Assembly: GCF_024053505.1 (NCBI RefSeq)
Contig: NZ_JAMXQS010000007.1
Coordinates: 248,001-312,000, forward strand
DNA: 64,000 bases
Direction: 5' to 3'
Source: Mesorhizobium liriopis
Lineage (GTDB): Bacteria; Pseudomonadota; Alphaproteobacteria; Rhizobiales; Rhizobiaceae
Shown here piece after piece: positions 63,204 through 64,000 of the stretch. The position numbers were made by a program, and so were the translations under genes. The first letter of the stretch is position 1, and each line of letters starts with the position of its first letter. The notes beneath the pieces were generated by a model, which made no database searches, had not been told where the DNA came from, and was given only the letters and a program-made list of their open reading frames with translations.

Positions 63204-64000
63204 ATGATGAAATCCGTTCTCAAGGCCGCGCTCGTGGCGGCGACACTGACAGTCGCGCATGGCGCGCTGATCGCGAGCGCTTCGGCCGAGGTTGTCTATA
63301 ATCGCGGCAACGACACCGACCCCACCACGCTCGACCACCACAAGACCTCGACGGTCGCCGAAGGCAATGTGATGCGTGACCTCTATGAAGGTCTCGTCGT
63401 GCAGGACGCCAAGGCCGAGGTGCAGCCGGGTGTGGCCGAGAAGTGGGAAATCTCGGATGATGGCCTGAAGTACACGTTCCACCTTCGCGAAGGCGCCAAG
63501 TGGTCGAATGGCGATCCGCTCAAGGCGAGCGATTTCGTGTTCGCCTATCGCCGCGTGCAGGAGCAGGCGACGGCTGCCCCTTACGCCAACATGCTCTACC
63601 CTATCATCAATGCCGAGGCGATCAACAAGGGTGAGAAGAAGCCGGAAGAGCTCGGCGTCAAGGCAATCGACGACCGCACGCTCGAAATCACGCTGAATGC
63701 GCCGACGCCCTACTTTCTCGAGCTTCTGACGCACCAGATTTCCTACCCGCTGCACGAGGCGTCGGTGACGAAATTCGGCAATGATTTCGTACGCCCGGGC
63801 AATATGGTGACCAACGGCGCCTATATGCTCGAGTCGTTCACGCCCAACGACAAGATCACGCTCCGCAAGAACCCGAATTTCCACGACGCCGCGAACGTCA
63901 AGATCGACGTCGTGAACATCATTCCCTTCGAGGACCGCTCGGCCTGCCTGCGCCGCTTCGAGGCGGGCGAGGTGCAGTCCTGCTCGGATCTGCCCTATGA
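63204..64000 (+). CDS. Oligopeptide ABC transporter substrate-binding protein (3' end outside window)
   Basis: First 265 codons of a periplasmic solute-binding protein, family 5 (OppA-like). A signal peptide (MMKSVLKAALVAATLTVAHG .. SASA) is followed by EVVYNRGNDTDPTTLDHHKTST, then VMRDLYEGLVVQDAKAEVQPGVAEKWEISDDGLKYTFHLREGAKWSNGDPL, the family signature for peptide binders. The ATG at 63204 has GGGAG 9 bases upstream; ATG 63207 is also possible. The frame runs off the window. The matching permease and ATPase genes probably follow. Confidence 0.93.
   Translation, partial: MMKSVLKAALVAATLTVAHGALIASASAEVVYNRGNDTDPTTLDHHKTSTVAEGNVMRDLYEGLVVQDAKAEVQPGVAEKWEISDDGLKYTFHLREGAKWSNGDPLKASDFVFAYRRVQEQATAAPYANMLYPIINAEAINKGEKKPEELGVKAIDDRTLEITLNAPTPYFLELLTHQISYPLHEASVTKFGNDFVRPGNMVTNGAYMLESFTPNDKITLRKNPNFHDAANVKIDVVNIIPFEDRSACLRRFEAGEVQSCSDLPY

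Overview
The window is about 63-65% GC and reads as an ordinary chromosomal stretch of an alphaproteobacterium of the order Hyphomicrobiales (Rhizobiales). The evidence is gene content and order: usg, SDHAF4/DUF1674 beside htpX, heparinase II/III between rsmB and purH, proA-proB-obg-GNAT-rpmA-rplU, ctpA-envC-rlmH-rsfS-nadD, an Alpha-type F1 ATPase operon (atpHAGDC), the 180-kDa class NAD-glutamate dehydrogenase, and one Rhizobium-type palindromic repeat upstream of ppa. I cannot name the genus. I see no prophage, insertion sequence, CRISPR array, rRNA operon or integron.

Layout. 1-4.6 kb: end of an Old Yellow Enzyme gene, inositol-3-phosphate synthase with a CDP-alcohol phosphatidyltransferase (a likely inositol-phospholipid route), an arginine-deiminase-fold hydrolase and a GST. 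4.7-10.2 kb: tRNA-Ala(CGC), yggT, ppa, a GNAT, a lemA/TPM/TPM membrane operon, and a coupled pair of a small membrane protein and a pyridoxal kinase. 10.2-23.2 kb: MFS permease and NAD-GDH (overlapping), LysE exporter, typA, Rsm22-type methyltransferase and M3 oligopeptidase, DUF429. 23.3-30.4 kb: purH, heparinase, rsmB, htpX, and divergently sdhAF4 and a transglutaminase. 30.4-31.0 kb: a gap with a tiny ORF carrying a perfect Shine-Dalgarno and a strong terminator. 31.0-38.3 kb: acs, usg, DUF2235 hydrolase, aldo/keto reductase, acyltransferase-3/SGNH protein, yggS. 38.4-46 kb: leuS-lptE, fsa, priA, a brnT/brnA module with a nonsense-broken toxin, a small membrane protein. 46-51.4 kb: atpHAGD-(small CPFCG ORF)-atpC. 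51.4-62.8 kb: rppH, divergent polysaccharide deacetylase, ctpA, envC, rlmH, rsfS, nadD, proA, proB, obgE, GNAT, rpmA, rplU. The window closes inside an oligopeptide-binding protein gene.

Most genes are housekeeping (translation, ribosome assembly, cell-envelope maturation, energy conversion). Many neighbours are translationally coupled by TGATG or GTGA overlaps. I found no large novel system. The points most worth checking are small: the stop codon in brnT beside an intact antitoxin and operator, the 64-codon ORF inserted between atpD and atpC, the inositol-lipid gene pair, the tiny ORF downstream of acs, and the metal-site features of the Rsm22 protein. Starts given here were often moved inward from the longest open frame, using Shine-Dalgarno position, overlap with the preceding stop, or family length.
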